Shown: positions 44,667 through 54,232, counted from the first letter of the stretch. The stretch: DNA of 64,000 bases from Hylemonella sp. (GCF_027532185.1 NZ_JAPZSV010000001.1:186001-250000), one strand, 5' to 3'. Program-made: numbers and translations. Notes: a model not told the origin generated them from the letters alone.

Positions 44667-45251
44667 TCAGCGCGCTGGCCGCTCGAAGGTTGCGTTGCGC
44701 AGAAAGCCTGCGGGCATCTGCAGCGCCGACGTGCCGCCCTGCTGCTGATGGGCCGCGATGAGCTGGTCCAGCCGCGGATCACGGATCATCACCGCGGCCT
44801 CGGCGGTGGGCGAAGGGGGCGGCGCCACCGTCGCCAGCTGGGGCGCCGGCATCTCGGAGCGCAAGGCCACCAGTTGCCAGCCGAGCACGGCCACCGCCAT
44901 CAGGGAACACAGACCGGCCACCAGTTTCCAGCGCCAGACGCTGTCGTTGGCGCTTGCACGCGTTGCGCCCGACACCGCCTGCGCGGGCGCTGCGGACCAG
45001 GACCTGGCCGATCCCAGCCGGTTGCGCAGACGTGCGACAAAGGCCTCGTCGGGGGCGCCCAGTGCCGCCGCGTGACCATGGCGCAGGACCTCGCCCACCA
45101 GGTGGTAATCGCGCCAGCAGGCACGGGCCTGCGGGTCCGACTGCAAGGCGTCCATCGCCCGGGCGAACTCGGCCTCCTGGAGCTCGCCGTCCACCAGGGC
45201 TGACACCAGCTCAGGTGCCCGCCGGGCCTGAAGTGCGGAGTCTTCTTTCAT
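44667..45251 (-). CDS. rseA: Anti-sigma-E factor RseA/MucA type
   Basis: Inner-membrane anti-sigma factor for the adjacent RpoE. The protein is 194 aa from the ATG at 45249-45251, which has an AGGA site 6-7 nt upstream. The N-terminal cytoplasmic anti-sigma domain shows ELVSALVDGELQEAEFARAM and WRDYHLVGEVLR, followed by one membrane helix (about residues 108-128) and a periplasmic tail with DPRLDQLIAAHQQQGG. Earlier ATG/TTG codons overlap the end of rpoE. Confidence 0.92.
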   Translation of the reverse strand: MKEDSALQARRAPELVSALVDGELQEAEFARAMDALQSDPQARACWRDYHLVGEVLRHGHAAALGAPDEAFVARLRNRLGSARSWSAAPAQAVSGATRASANDSVWRWKLVAGLCSLMAVAVLGWQLVALRSEMPAPQLATVAPPPSPTAEAAVMIRDPRLDQLIAAHQQQGGTSALQMPAGFLRNATFERPAR

Positions 45252-45259
45252 GTTCATTC

Positions 45260-45883
45260 CTACCAACGTTTACCGGTCTGGCGGTCCAGCAGGGGCCGCA
45301 CCCGCGCCGAAATGGCCTCGCGCGCGCGGAAGATGCGTGAGCGCACCGTCCCGATCGGGCATGCCATGACGGCCGCAATGTCCTCGTAACTCAGCCCCTC
45401 GATCTCGCGCAAGGTCACGGCCTGGCGCAGATCGTCGGGCAGGGCGTCCAGGGCGGCCTGCACGGCAGCGGCGATCTCTCGCGCGGCCAGCAGGCTTTCC
45501 GGGGTTTCTTCAGCTATTGGTTCATTCCCGGGCTGGAAAGTTTCATCGTCGTCCCCCGCCGGGCGCAGCGCCGCCTCGGTCAGCAGCGGGTCGTGCTTGA
45601 GGTCCAGCAGGGTCTTCTTGGCCGTGTTGACGGCAATGCGGTAGAGCCAGGTATAGAACTGCGCGTCGCCCCGGAACTGGTGCAAGGCCCGGTAGGCCCG
45701 GATGAAGCTTTCCTGCGCAATGTCCTCGACCAGGTCGACGTCACGCACCATGCGGGCGATGAGGCGCTGGATGCGGCGCTGGTACTTGATGACCAGCAGA
45801 TCGAAGGCCCGGTCGTCCCCGGCCAGGGTCCGCGCCACCAGCTGGGCGTCGCTATCGGCAGCAGGAGGCAGCGGCTCGCTCAA
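45260..45883 (-). CDS. rpoE: RNA polymerase sigma factor RpoE
   Basis: Extracytoplasmic-function sigma factor for envelope stress, 207 aa. Region 2 contains AFDLLVIKYQRRIQRLIARM and DIAQESFIRAYRALHQFRGD; region 4 contains DDLRQAVTLREIEGLSYEDI and CPIGTVRSRIFRAR. I start at the TTG at 45881-45883, which overlaps the stop of the upstream gene as TTGA; no ATG lies nearby in frame. This suggests low, coupled initiation. Confidence 0.95.
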   Translation of the reverse strand: MSEPLPPAADSDAQLVARTLAGDDRAFDLLVIKYQRRIQRLIARMVRDVDLVEDIAQESFIRAYRALHQFRGDAQFYTWLYRIAVNTAKKTLLDLKHDPLLTEAALRPAGDDDETFQPGNEPIAEETPESLLAAREIAAAVQAALDALPDDLRQAVTLREIEGLSYEDIAAVMACPIGTVRSRIFRAREAISARVRPLLDRQTGKRW

Positions 45884-46329
45884 GACGCCCCCCCTGGCAT
45901 CGAGGCCTCCTCGGCGGACACGTCGTAGACCGCACGGCGCAGCTCATCCCAGACCCGGGGAGCCATGCCGCGCGCCAGCCACAGCCAGATCCCCCGGCCC
46001 TGCATGGGACGGAATTCCAGCAGCAGGTACTCTTGCCCGTCCAGCCGGGCATGGACTCTGCCCACCTGGGCACCGGTCGCGGTCTCCCAGCGCCAGGACT
46101 GCCCGTCCCAGACCAGCTGGCCTTGAGGGGGCTGCAGCGCCGCCCAACCCGCCAGAACGAGCACCAGACCGCACAACAGCAGCACCGGCAGGCGCACAAC
46201 ATCCGCCGCCGCCGACTGCCAGGCCCAGGCCCCACAGGCCAGGCACGCCAGCAGTGCCGGCACGATGTAGATCAGGGCGCGCATGGAAGAACGCCCCACC
46301 GGATAGGAAACCGCTGGGGCGCTGTGCAT
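45880..46329 (-). CDS. YgfX/CptA-like small membrane protein
   Basis: Protein of 149 aa from the ATG at 46327-46329 (MHSAPAVSYPVGRSS). Two hydrophobic helices lie at about residues 17-35 and 45-66, followed by a soluble domain of about 80 residues. That domain resembles E. coli YgfX as I remember it: LVWDGQSWRWE against RLRWQGKEWEI, and LWLARGMAPRVWDELRRAV against LWLAADSMDAAEWRDLRRML. YgfX is normally encoded next to sdhE, but here it lies between fabF and rpoE, 21 bp behind fabF. A longer frame to 46464 overlaps fabF. The YgfX assignment rests on remembered sequence only. Confidence 0.62.
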   Translation of the reverse strand: MHSAPAVSYPVGRSSMRALIYIVPALLACLACGAWAWQSAAADVVRLPVLLLCGLVLVLAGWAALQPPQGQLVWDGQSWRWETATGAQVGRVHARLDGQEYLLLEFRPMQGRGIWLWLARGMAPRVWDELRRAVYDVSAEEASMPGGAS

Positions 46330-46349
46330 GGTGATTGGTGGATGACGCG

Positions 46350-47594
46350 TCAGACGCGTTTGAAGACCAGGGTGCCGTTGGTTCCGCCGAAGCCGAAGTT
46401 GTTCTTGACCGCGACGTCGATCTTCAGATCGCGCGCCGTGTTGGCGCAGTAATCGAGATCGCACTCAGGATCCTGGTTGAAGATATTGATGGTCGGCGGG
46501 CTCTTCTGCGTATGCACGGCGAGCACCGTGAACACCGACTCGATGCCACCGGCGCCGCCCAGCAGGTGGCCGGTCATGGACTTGGTCGAGTTGACGACGA
46601 TCTTCTTCGCATGGTCGCCCAGGGCCGCCTTGATGGCATTGGACTCGTTGATGTCACCCAGCGGCGTCGAGGTGCCGTGGGCGTTGAGGTAGTCAACCTG
46701 GTCCGGGTTGACGCCGGCATTGCGCAGCGCACCCAGCATGGCGCGGCGCGGACCGTCCATGTTCGGGGCCGTCATGTGGCCCGCATCGGCGCTCATGCCG
46801 AAGCCAGCCAGCTCGGCATAGATCTTGGCGCCACGGGCCTTGGCGTGCTCGTATTCTTCGAGGACCATGACACCGGCCCCTTCGCCTAGAACGAAGCCGT
46901 CGCGGTCCTTGTCCCAAGGGCGCGACGCCGTCTTGGGATCGTCGTTGCGGGTGGACAGCGCGCGCATGGCTGCAAACCCGCCGATGCCCAGCGGCGACAC
47001 GGTGGCCTCGGCACCGCCGGCAATCATGACGTCGGCATCACCATATTCGATCAGACGCCCGGCTTCGCCGATGCTGTGCAGACCGGTGGTACAGGCCGTC
47101 ACGATGGCCAGGTTCGGCCCCTTGAAGCCGTAGCGCATCGAGACGTGGCCAGAAATCATGTTGATGATCGAAGCCGGCACGAAGAAGGGCGAAATGCGGC
47201 GCGGACCGCGGCTCGCGTATTCGGCATGCGTCTCTTCGATCAGCGGCAAGCCACCGATGCCCGAGCCGATCAGGCAACCGATCCGCACGGCCTGCTCTTC
47301 ATCCAGCGCGTCACCCGTCTTCAATCCGGCATCTTCAACCGCCTGCATCGCCGCGGCAATGCCGTAGTGGATGAAGGTGTCCATGGTCCGCGCTTCCTTG
47401 GCACCGATGTACTTGTCCAGTTCGAAACCCTTGACCTCGCCGGCGAACTTGCAGGCAAAGGCGCTGGCATCGAATTTGGTGATCAGATCAATGCCGGAGC
47501 GACCGGCCAGCAGGCTGGCCCAGGACTCGGCCACGGTATTGCCCACCGGGCTGATACAGCCCAGACCAGTGACGACGACGCGACGACGGGACAT
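46350..47594 (-). CDS. fabF: 3-oxoacyl-ACP synthase II
   Basis: Condensing enzyme for fatty-acid elongation, 414 aa. The Cys-His-His active site lies in [34 protein letters not shown] and [16 protein letters not shown]. The C-terminal [18 protein letters not shown] is typical. It is downstream of acpP after a 115-bp gap with no evident gene. Confidence 0.98.
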   Translation of the reverse strand: MSRRRVVVTGLGCISPVGNTVAESWASLLAGRSGIDLITKFDASAFACKFAGEVKGFELDKYIGAKEARTMDTFIHYGIAAAMQAVEDAGLKTGDALDEEQAVRIGCLIGSGIGGLPLIEETHAEYASRGPRRISPFFVPASIINMISGHVSMRYGFKGPNLAIVTACTTGLHSIGEAGRLIEYGDADVMIAGGAEATVSPLGIGGFAAMRALSTRNDDPKTASRPWDKDRDGFVLGEGAGVMVLEEYEHAKARGAKIYAELAGFGMSADAGHMTAPNMDGPRRAMLGALRNAGVNPDQVDYLNAHGTSTPLGDINESNAIKAALGDHAKKIVVNSTKSMTGHLLGGAGGIESVFTVLAVHTQKSPPTINIFNQDPECDLDYCANTARDLKIDVAVKNNFGFGGTNGTLVFKRV

Positions 47595-47709
47595 AGATTT
47601 CTGCAGAAGCTAAGAAATGGGAACCGCCGCAAGCGGAAGGTGTCCTCTCACCGGACAGACCGCTTGCAGGGTGGGCGACACGAACAAAGCACGCGTCGCG
47701 GACAGGCCA

Positions 47710-47985
<276 letters not shown>

Positions 47986-47988
47986 TTA

Positions 47989-48017
47989 GCCGTCCCTGAA
48001 AGAGTTTCCGGGACGGC
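47989..48017. other. Stem-loop in the fabG-acpP gap
   Basis: GCCGTCCC and GGGACGGC form a perfect 8-bp stem with a 13-nt loop. On the minus strand it is followed by TAAAATC rather than a T-tract. It may be an mRNA processing or stability element that lets acpP be expressed more strongly than its neighbours. Confidence 0.5.
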
Positions 48018-48052
48018 CGCCGTACGGATGGTTCGGCTGGATGCTTGCATGC

Positions 48053-48802
48053 TCAGGCCATGAACATGCCGCCGTTGACGTGCAGCTCCTGCCCCGTCAC
48101 GTAAGCGGCCTGCGGGGAGGCCAAGTAGGCTACCGCATGGGCAATGTCAGACGGCTTGCCCAGATGGCCCAAGGGGATTTGGCCCAGCAGGGCCTTCTGC
48201 TGCTCGTCGGGCAGGTGGGCCGTCATGTCGGTCTCGATGAAACCCGGCGCCACGCAGTTGACCGTGACGTTGCGCGAACCCAGCTCGCGCGCCAGCGCAC
48301 GCGTCATACCGGCCACGCCGGCCTTGGCCGCGGCGTAATTCGCCTGACCCGGGTTACCCGAAGCGCCGACCACCGAGGTGATGCTGATGATGCGGCCGTA
48401 GCGCTGTTTCATCATGGTGCGCATCACGGCGCGACTCATGCGGAACACGGCCTTGAGGTTGGTGTCCAGCACCTCGTCCCATTCGCCATCCTTCATGCGC
48501 ATCGCCAGGTTGTCGCGCGTGATGCCCGCGTTGTTGACCAGCACATGCAAGGCACCATGCTCCTTGACGATGGCGTCGACGGCAGCCTCGCAGCCGGCCG
48601 CATCGTTCACGTTGAGCTTGATGCCCTTGCAACCCGCATGGGCCGCCAGAGCCGCACTGATCTTCGCGGCCCCTTCATCACTGGTCGCCGTGCCGATGAC
48701 CTTGAGCCCGCGCTGTGCCAGCTCGTGCGCAATGGCTGCGCCAATGCCGCGCGAGGCGCCGGTGACCAGAGCCACCTGGCCTTCGAATTTCGTATCGCTC
48801 AT
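48053..48802 (-). CDS. fabG: 3-oxoacyl-ACP reductase
   Basis: NADPH-dependent reduction of 3-oxoacyl-ACP, SDR family, 249 aa. The cofactor loop is VTGASRGIGAAIAHELAQRG, then VNNAGITRDNLAMRMK. The catalytic Ser-Tyr-Lys lies in ITSVVGASGNPGQANYAAAK. It overlaps fabD by ATGA. Confidence 0.98.
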   Translation of the reverse strand: MSDTKFEGQVALVTGASRGIGAAIAHELAQRGLKVIGTATSDEGAAKISAALAAHAGCKGIKLNVNDAAGCEAAVDAIVKEHGALHVLVNNAGITRDNLAMRMKDGEWDEVLDTNLKAVFRMSRAVMRTMMKQRYGRIISITSVVGASGNPGQANYAAAKAGVAGMTRALARELGSRNVTVNCVAPGFIETDMTAHLPDEQQKALLGQIPLGHLGKPSDIAHAVAYLASPQAAYVTGQELHVNGGMFMA

Positions 48803-49749
48803 GCGAGTTGTCCTTTCACTTCCGCCAGCGTGACCGGATCAAACAGGGGCAGGCCCGTCAGGTCGGCGTCGATGCGCTTGGCCATGCCGGCCAGCACCTT
48901 GCCCGGGCCGCATTCCACGATGTGTGCGATGCCATGGGCCTTGATGGCCTGCACGCACTCGACCCAGCGCACCGGACCGAAGGCCTGGCGGTACAGCGCG
49001 TCGCGGATGCGGTCGGCATCAACCTCCACGGCCACATCGATGTTGTTGATCAGGGTGATCGTGGGCGCCCCGAACTCGACCTCTTCGAGCCGCTCTCGCA
49101 ACTTCTCGGCCGCGGGCTTCATGAGGCTGGAATGGAAGGGTGCCGAGACCGGCAGGGGCAAGGCGCGCTTGGCACCGTTGGCCTTGAGCACCTCACAGGC
49201 CTTCTCGACCGCGGCCTTGGAGCCCGCGATCACGGTCTGTGCCGGGTCGTTGAAATTCACGGCCTCGACCACCTCGTTCGAACCCGGACCGAAGGACTGT
49301 GCCGCCTCTGCACAGCCCGCGATCACCTTGGCGGCGTCCATGCCCAGGATGGCGGCCATGGCACCGGTCCCTACCGGCACGGCGTCCTGCATGGCCTGGG
49401 CGCGGAAGCGCACCAGGGGCACGGCCTGGCTCAAGGTCAGCACACCGGCCGCCACCATGGCGGAATACTCCCCCAGAGAATGGCCGGCCACCGCCTGCGG
49501 CACCACACCGGTCTCGGCCATCCAGACGCGGTAGGCGGCCACGCCGGCCACCAGCATCACGGGCTGGGTGTTGGTGGTCAGGGCCAGCGCTTCCTTGGGG
49601 CCCTCCTTGATCAGCTGGGCCACGTTCTCGCCCAGGGCCTCGGAGGCCTCGTGCAGCACCTCACGCACCTCGGGATGGTCACCCCAGGCGTCGAGCATGC
49701 CAACCGACTGGGAGCCTTGGCCGGGGAATACAAAAGCAAACGGTTTCAT
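48799..49749 (-). CDS. fabD: Malonyl-CoA:ACP transacylase
   Basis: Loads malonyl groups onto ACP, 316 aa. FVFPGQGSQSVGML, the nucleophile elbow AGHSLGEYSAMVAAGVL and the catalytic His in VSAPFHSSLMKPA are present. It lies between fabH and fabG in the conserved order. Confidence 0.98.
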   Translation of the reverse strand: MKPFAFVFPGQGSQSVGMLDAWGDHPEVREVLHEASEALGENVAQLIKEGPKEALALTTNTQPVMLVAGVAAYRVWMAETGVVPQAVAGHSLGEYSAMVAAGVLTLSQAVPLVRFRAQAMQDAVPVGTGAMAAILGMDAAKVIAGCAEAAQSFGPGSNEVVEAVNFNDPAQTVIAGSKAAVEKACEVLKANGAKRALPLPVSAPFHSSLMKPAAEKLRERLEEVEFGAPTITLINNIDVAVEVDADRIRDALYRQAFGPVRWVECVQAIKAHGIAHIVECGPGKVLAGMAKRIDADLTGLPLFDPVTLAEVKGQLA

Positions 49750-49779
49750 GGTCTTCTGAAAATATAGATGGGGCGAGGC

Positions 49780-50757
49780 TCACATCGTCAGCAGCACGGC
49801 ACCCCAGGTGAAACCACCGCCCACGCCTTCGAGCATGACGAGATCCCCCTTTTTCACGCGGCCGCTGCGTACGCCTTCGTCCAGCGCCAGCGGAATCGAG
49901 GCGGCCGAGGTATTGCCATGCTGGTCCACGGTCACGATGACCTTGTCCATGGGCAGTTTCAGTTTTTTGGCCGTGCCCGTCATGATGCGGATGTTGGCCT
50001 GGTGCGGGATCAGCCAGTCGATGTCCGTGTCCTGCTTGCCCGCCTTGGCCAGCACGGCACGGGCAGCCTCTTCGAGCACGCCCACTGCCAACTTGAAAAC
50101 GGCCTGGCCGTCCATCTTGAGGAAGGGATCGCCCAGCACCTGGCCGCCCGAGACATGCCCCGGCGTGCACAGGATGCCCACGTGCTTGCCATCGGCGTGC
50201 AGGTCGCTGGCCAGGACGCCCGGCGTCTCGGAAGCCTCCAGCACCACGGCGCCGGCGCCGTCGCCAAACAGCACACAGGTGGTGCGGTCCTTGAAATCGA
50301 TGATGCGGGAAAACACCTCGGCGCCCACCACCAGGGCCTTGCTGGCGGCGCCGGTCTGGATCATGGCATCGGCCACGCTCAGGGCGTAGACAAAGCCGCT
50401 GCAGACGGCCTGCACATCAAACGCCGCACAACCGTTGGCCCCGATCTTGTCCTGCAGGATGGCAGCCACCGAGGGGAAGACCATGTCGGGGGTCGAGGTC
50501 GCCACAATGATCAGGTCCAGCTCGCTGGCCTGGATGCCAGCCGCTGTCAGCGCGCGGCGCGCGGCCTCGGTCCCCAGATCGCTGCTGGTCACGCCAGCTT
50601 CGGCGAAGTGGCGCGCCCGGATGCCGGTGCGCTCCACAATCCATTCATCGGATGTTTCAATGCCGTCGCGCGCCAGCTGGGCTGCCAGATCGGCGTTGCT
50701 CAGGCGCTTGGGCGGCAGGAAGCTGCCGGTGCCGGTGATGCGGGAATAGCGTCTCAT
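49780..50757 (-). CDS. fabH: 3-oxoacyl-ACP synthase III
   Basis: Starts fatty-acid synthesis by condensing acetyl-CoA with malonyl-ACP. The protein is 325 aa. The Cys-His-Asn triad lies in [30 protein letters not shown] and [13 protein letters not shown]. It is 50 bp downstream of plsX, with a strong hairpin in that gap. Confidence 0.98.
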   Translation of the reverse strand: MRRYSRITGTGSFLPPKRLSNADLAAQLARDGIETSDEWIVERTGIRARHFAEAGVTSSDLGTEAARRALTAAGIQASELDLIIVATSTPDMVFPSVAAILQDKIGANGCAAFDVQAVCSGFVYALSVADAMIQTGAASKALVVGAEVFSRIIDFKDRTTCVLFGDGAGAVVLEASETPGVLASDLHADGKHVGILCTPGHVSGGQVLGDPFLKMDGQAVFKLAVGVLEEAARAVLAKAGKQDTDIDWLIPHQANIRIMTGTAKKLKLPMDKVIVTVDQHGNTSAASIPLALDEGVRSGRVKKGDLVMLEGVGGGFTWGAVLLTM

Positions 50758-50784
50758 GTAATAGTTCGTAAGGGAAGGTCCGGG

Positions 50785-50803
50785 GCCGGCCCGTCGGGCC
50801 GGC
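50785..50803. other. Hairpin in the plsX-fabH gap
   Basis: GCCGGCCC and GGGCCGGC form a perfect 8-bp stem around a 3-nt GTC loop. No T-tract follows in either direction, so it is not a terminator. Confidence 0.5.
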
Positions 50804-50807
50804 TCGG

Positions 50808-51833
50808 CTACTCCGCAGCGGCCAAGCCGGCCAGCAACGGAGCGGCATGCGCGATCCGGGCCTGGACCCGGTCAAGCAGCTGGTTCCGGGCTGCATCATA
50901 CGCGCGGTTCAGGGCCTGCTCAAAAGCCAGTTCGTCGGCCGAGCCGTGACTCTTGAATACCAGGCCGCGCAGGCCCAACAGGGCTGCACCGTTGTAGCGC
51001 CGGTGATCCACACGCTTTTTAAATGCCAATAGAACCGGAAGGGCGACGATGGCCGCAATTTTCGTCAAGATATTGCGCGAGAACTCTTCCTTGAGAAAGC
51101 CACCGATCATCGAGGCCAGGCCTTCGCTGGTCTTCAGGGCCACATTGCCAACGAAACCGTCACAGACCACGATATCGGTCGTGCCTTTGAAGATATCGTT
51201 GCCCTCGATATTGCCGTAGAAATTCAAATCGCCAGAATTAGCGGCAGATCGAAGCAATTCGCCCGCTTTTTTGATGACTTCATTGCCTTTGATCACTTCT
51301 TCGCCAATATTGAGGAGGCCCACGCTGGGGTTGGCCTCATCCCGCAGGACCGAGACCAGAGCCGATCCCATGACCGCGAACTGCAGCAGGTGCTCCGCCG
51401 TGCAATCCACGTTGGCCCCCAGATCCAGCACCGTCGTTGCGCCGCCCGTGGCATTGGGCAGCTGGGTGGCGATGGCCGGGCGGTCGATCCCCTCCAGCGT
51501 CTTGAGCACGTAGCGGGCAATCGCCATCAGCGCGCCGGTGTTGCCGGCCGAGACCGCAGCCTGGGCCGCCCCGGTCTTGACCTGCTCGATCGCCACGCGC
51601 ATGGACGAGTCCCGCTTTCGGCGCAGCGCCACCTCGATGGGGTCGTCCATGCCGACGACCTCGGAAGCGGCCACCACACGGGCCCGGGCATGGCGGAAAC
51701 CAGCCAAGGGCTCGGCCAGACCGACCAGCAGCAGCTCGGCCTCAGGGTGGTTTTCGAGGAAGTTGCGGCACGCCGCCAGCGTGACGCGGGGGCCGTGATC
51801 GCCCCCCATGCAGTCCACAGCTATCGTGATCAT
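50808..51833 (-). CDS. plsX: Phosphate acyltransferase PlsX
   Basis: Makes acyl-phosphate from acyl-ACP for phospholipid synthesis, 341 aa. The N-terminal [20 protein letters not shown], the [19 protein letters not shown] segment and [18 protein letters not shown] identify PlsX. The yceD-rpmF-plsX-fabHDG order is the widely conserved one. Confidence 0.98.
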   Translation of the reverse strand: MITIAVDCMGGDHGPRVTLAACRNFLENHPEAELLLVGLAEPLAGFRHARARVVAASEVVGMDDPIEVALRRKRDSSMRVAIEQVKTGAAQAAVSAGNTGALMAIARYVLKTLEGIDRPAIATQLPNATGGATTVLDLGANVDCTAEHLLQFAVMGSALVSVLRDEANPSVGLLNIGEEVIKGNEVIKKAGELLRSAANSGDLNFYGNIEGNDIFKGTTDIVVCDGFVGNVALKTSEGLASMIGGFLKEEFSRNILTKIAAIVALPVLLAFKKRVDHRRYNGAALLGLRGLVFKSHGSADELAFEQALNRAYDAARNQLLDRVQARIAHAAPLLAGLAAAE

Positions 51834-51886
51834 GGGTCGGCAGCGCGATCAGGCGCGGTAGGAACCGAAAAAGACGGTCGTCATCA

Positions 51887-51925
51887 AGACAAAGGCCCGA
51901 GCTACCTGCGTTGTAGCGTCGGGCC
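51887..51925 (-). terminator. Terminator-like hairpin between rpmF and plsX
   Basis: On the minus strand GGCCCGA-c-GCTAC pairs with GTAGC-TCGGGCC (7 + 5 bp, 7-nt loop) and is followed by TTTGTCTT. It lies about 20 bp after rpmF, so it could reduce read-through from the ribosomal gene into plsX. Confidence 0.55.
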
Positions 51926-51943
51926 CGGCAAAACCTGGGGAGA

Positions 51944-52126
51944 TCAGGCTTCGGACTTGGTCTTCAGCACCTTGCGGCCACGGTAGAAACCGTTGGGGCT
52001 GATGTGGTGGCGCAGGTGGGTTTCACCCGTGGTCGGCTCGACGGCGATGCCGGGCACGCCCAGGGCGTTGTGCGAACGGTGCATGCCGCGCTTGGACGGC
52101 GACTTCTTGTTTTGCTGAACGGCCAT
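51944..52126 (-). CDS. rpmF: 50S ribosomal protein L32
   Basis: Small L32 protein, 60 aa. It begins [20 protein letters not shown], a standard L32 opening, and includes [17 protein letters not shown]. The zinc cysteines of some L32 proteins are absent, the usual case in proteobacteria. A TATAAT box lies about 95 bp upstream. Confidence 0.98.
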   Translation of the reverse strand: MAVQQNKKSPSKRGMHRSHNALGVPGIAVEPTTGETHLRHHISPNGFYRGRKVLKTKSEA

Positions 52127-52217
52127 GTTTGGCTCCTGGTGGACACGGGCCTCGAAGAGACCCTGCGTCAGGTTGATTGGACATATCAGCGCAGGTTGGG
52201 GCTGCGCGAAACCACGA

Positions 52218-52223
52218 ATTATA
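52218..52223 (-). promoter_or_regulatory. -10 box upstream of rpmF
   Basis: The minus strand reads TATAAT here, between yceD and rpmF. It would give rpmF a leader of about 85 nt in addition to read-through from yceD. The -35 is unclear. Confidence 0.4.
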
Positions 52224-52269
52224 GCCTAACTGATTGATTTCACGCCAATTTCGCAAACCCGGGAGGGCC

Positions 52270-52818
52270 TCAGCCTTTGCGGCCGGTTTTCAGGCCAGCC
52301 AGCACGGCAAACGGCTTGGGTTGGGCCTGCTGGGCGGCCTCGAAATCGGCGTCCTGAACGGCCAGCGTCAACGCGGTCGGACAGGCTTCATGCCTTGGCA
52401 CCAGCGGCAAGGCCATGAGCAGCTCGTCCTCCACCAAGGTCTGCAGATCGAAATCCCGACTCAGGACCAGCACGTCTTCTTCGGCCTCCTCGTCCTCGGT
52501 CTCGGCCTGCGCTTCGGTGGCCACAAAGCGGAAATCGCGCGCCACATCCAGGACGATATCGACCGGCCCCAGGCAGCGCTGACAGGTCAGCGGCAGGCTG
52601 AGCCGGGCACTCAGATGCAGCCAGATGCGGGCATGGCCGCTGGCATCGCTCTGCTGCGCGCCCCGAGCCTCCCACTGCACCTGGCGATCGGCGCCCTGCC
52701 CGCCGCTCTCCTGCAGTAGACGCTCGTAATTTGATAGCACATCATTCCCGCGCAAGGTCACGCCGGCCTGGGCAAAGGCGGGCACATCAAGATGGCGCGG
52801 TTGAAACTCGGTCAACAT
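52270..52818 (-). CDS. yceD: YceD/DUF177 protein, associated with 23S rRNA accumulation
   Basis: Protein of 182 aa from the ATG at 52816-52818; the upstream extension has no support. It shows the family CxxC-type motif LSLPLTCQRCLGPVDIVLDV and an acidic middle (AETEDEEAEEDVLVL). Homologues encoded directly upstream of rpmF are needed for normal 23S rRNA levels. Its start is only 25 bp from the divergent Maf gene, so both promoters must overlap. Confidence 0.9.
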   Translation of the reverse strand: MLTEFQPRHLDVPAFAQAGVTLRGNDVLSNYERLLQESGGQGADRQVQWEARGAQQSDASGHARIWLHLSARLSLPLTCQRCLGPVDIVLDVARDFRFVATEAQAETEDEEAEEDVLVLSRDFDLQTLVEDELLMALPLVPRHEACPTALTLAVQDADFEAAQQAQPKPFAVLAGLKTGRKG

Positions 52819-52843
52819 GGCGGCAGTGTAAGAGAATCCGGGC

Positions 52844-53434
52844 ATGACATCCCGCCCCCTGATCCTCGGCTCCACCTCGGCCTACCGGCGCGAGCTGCTA
52901 CAACGCCTGCGCCTCCCTTTCGAGGTCGTCGCCCCCGACGTCGACGAAACCCCGCACGCTGGCGAACGCCCGCCCGAACTTGCGCGCCGCCTGGCCCTGG
53001 CCAAGGCCCGTGCCGTCGCCCAGCGCCACCCCTCGGCCCTTGTGATCGGCTCGGACCAGGTGGCCGATCTCGGCGGCGAGCCCCTGGGCAAGCCCGGCAC
53101 GCACGAACGCGCAGTCGAGCAGTTGCGCCGCATGCGCGGGCGCACCGTGATCTTCCAGACGGCATTGGCCGTGGTCTGCCTCGAGACCGGTTTTGAGCAA
53201 CTGGACCTGGCGCCGGTGCGGGTGCGCTTTCGCGAGCTCAGCGATACCGAGATCGAGACCTATCTGCGCGCCGAAACACCTTATGACTGCGCCGGCAGCG
53301 CCAAGAGCGAGGGCCTGGGCATCGCCCTGCTGGAGTCCATCGAAAGCGATGACCCCACCGCCCTTGTCGGCCTGCCCCTGATCCGCACGGCCCGCATGCT
53401 GCGTGCCGCCGGATGGCCTGTGCTGAGCGCATGA
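52844..53434 (+). CDS. Maf family nucleotide pyrophosphatase, YceF type
   Basis: House-cleaning enzyme of 196 aa. The N-terminal LILGSTSAYRRELLQRLRLP and the acidic VIGSDQVADLGGEPLGKPG loop match Maf/YceF; YceF-type proteins hydrolyse m7GTP. The ETPYDCAGSAKSEGLGIALL segment fits the YceF subgroup. It overlaps the following methylase by ATGA. The neighbourhood of rpmF is typical for the YceF branch. Confidence 0.92.
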   Translation: MTSRPLILGSTSAYRRELLQRLRLPFEVVAPDVDETPHAGERPPELARRLALAKARAVAQRHPSALVIGSDQVADLGGEPLGKPGTHERAVEQLRRMRGRTVIFQTALAVVCLETGFEQLDLAPVRVRFRELSDTEIETYLRAETPYDCAGSAKSEGLGIALLESIESDDPTALVGLPLIRTARMLRAAGWPVLSA

Positions 53435-54195
53435 ACAGCGCCGGCAAACTCTATCTGGTGCCAGCCCCGCTGGACTTCGGCTGCGAGAGGCAGACGCCTT
53501 TGGACCAGGTGCTCCCCTCGGGCACCCTGGTCGTTGCGGCCCGGCTGTCTCACTGGATCTGCGAGAACGCCAGGAGCGCGCGCGCCTACCTCAAACGTGT
53601 GGGTGAACTGCAGCCCTTGTCGGCGCCGCTGCAGGCGCTGAACATCCAGGAACTGCCGCGAGAAGTCCATAAGAAGGGCGACCATGGCCCCGGCGGTTTC
53701 GATGCCCGGCCCTTGCTGGCCCCGGCACTGGCGGGACAGGACGTCGGGCTGCTCAGCGAAGCCGGTATGCCGGCTGTGGCCGACCCCGGTTCCTCGGTGG
53801 TGCGTGCTGCGCACGAACTCGGCATTGCCGTCGTCCCCCTGGTCGGGCCGGTTTCACTGCTGCTGGCCCTGGCGGCCAGCGGCCTGTCCGGCCAAAGCTT
53901 CGCCTTCGTGGGTTACCTGCCGCAGGATGCGGCGGAGCGCACGCAACGCATCAAGGCGCTGGAGTCCCTGGCGCTCAAGACGGGCCAGACCCAGCTCTTC
54001 ATCGAGACGCCGTACCGCAACGCCGCCCTGCAGGATGCGCTGCTCAAAACCCTGCAACACAACACCCGGCTGTCGGTCGCCAGTGGGCTGACGCTGGAAA
54101 ATGCCCAGATCCGCAGCGAGCACATCAAGCGCTGGAGGCAGCTTGCGCCTGCAGCAGACAACCACACCCCCGCCGTCTACGCGATCGGGCGCTGA
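53431..54195 (+). CDS. RsmI-like SAM-dependent (tetrapyrrole-methylase fold) methyltransferase
   Basis: Protein of 254 aa from the ATG at 53431 in the Maf stop codon. It has the tetrapyrrole-methylase fold with GLLSEAGMPAVADPGSSVVR, VPLVGPVSLLLALAASGLSG, FVGYLPQD and FIETPYRN, all reminiscent of RsmI. The N-terminus (LYLVPAPLDFGCERQTPLDQ) differs from RsmI, which usually starts with LYIVATPIGN-like sequence. It is therefore probably a paralog. The substrate is unknown; rRNA is the nearest guess. Confidence 0.8.
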   Translation: MNSAGKLYLVPAPLDFGCERQTPLDQVLPSGTLVVAARLSHWICENARSARAYLKRVGELQPLSAPLQALNIQELPREVHKKGDHGPGGFDARPLLAPALAGQDVGLLSEAGMPAVADPGSSVVRAAHELGIAVVPLVGPVSLLLALAASGLSGQSFAFVGYLPQDAAERTQRIKALESLALKTGQTQLFIETPYRNAALQDALLKTLQHNTRLSVASGLTLENAQIRSEHIKRWRQLAPAADNHTPAVYAIGR

Positions 54196-54232
54196 GGAGG
54201 CCAGACGACTGTCCTTGTTGCCCGGCCGCAGC

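Noticed and set aside
47595-47709. Gap between acpP and fabF searched for a small gene
   Set aside because: Only out-of-frame shadows are present, with no Shine-Dalgarno or conserved peptide.
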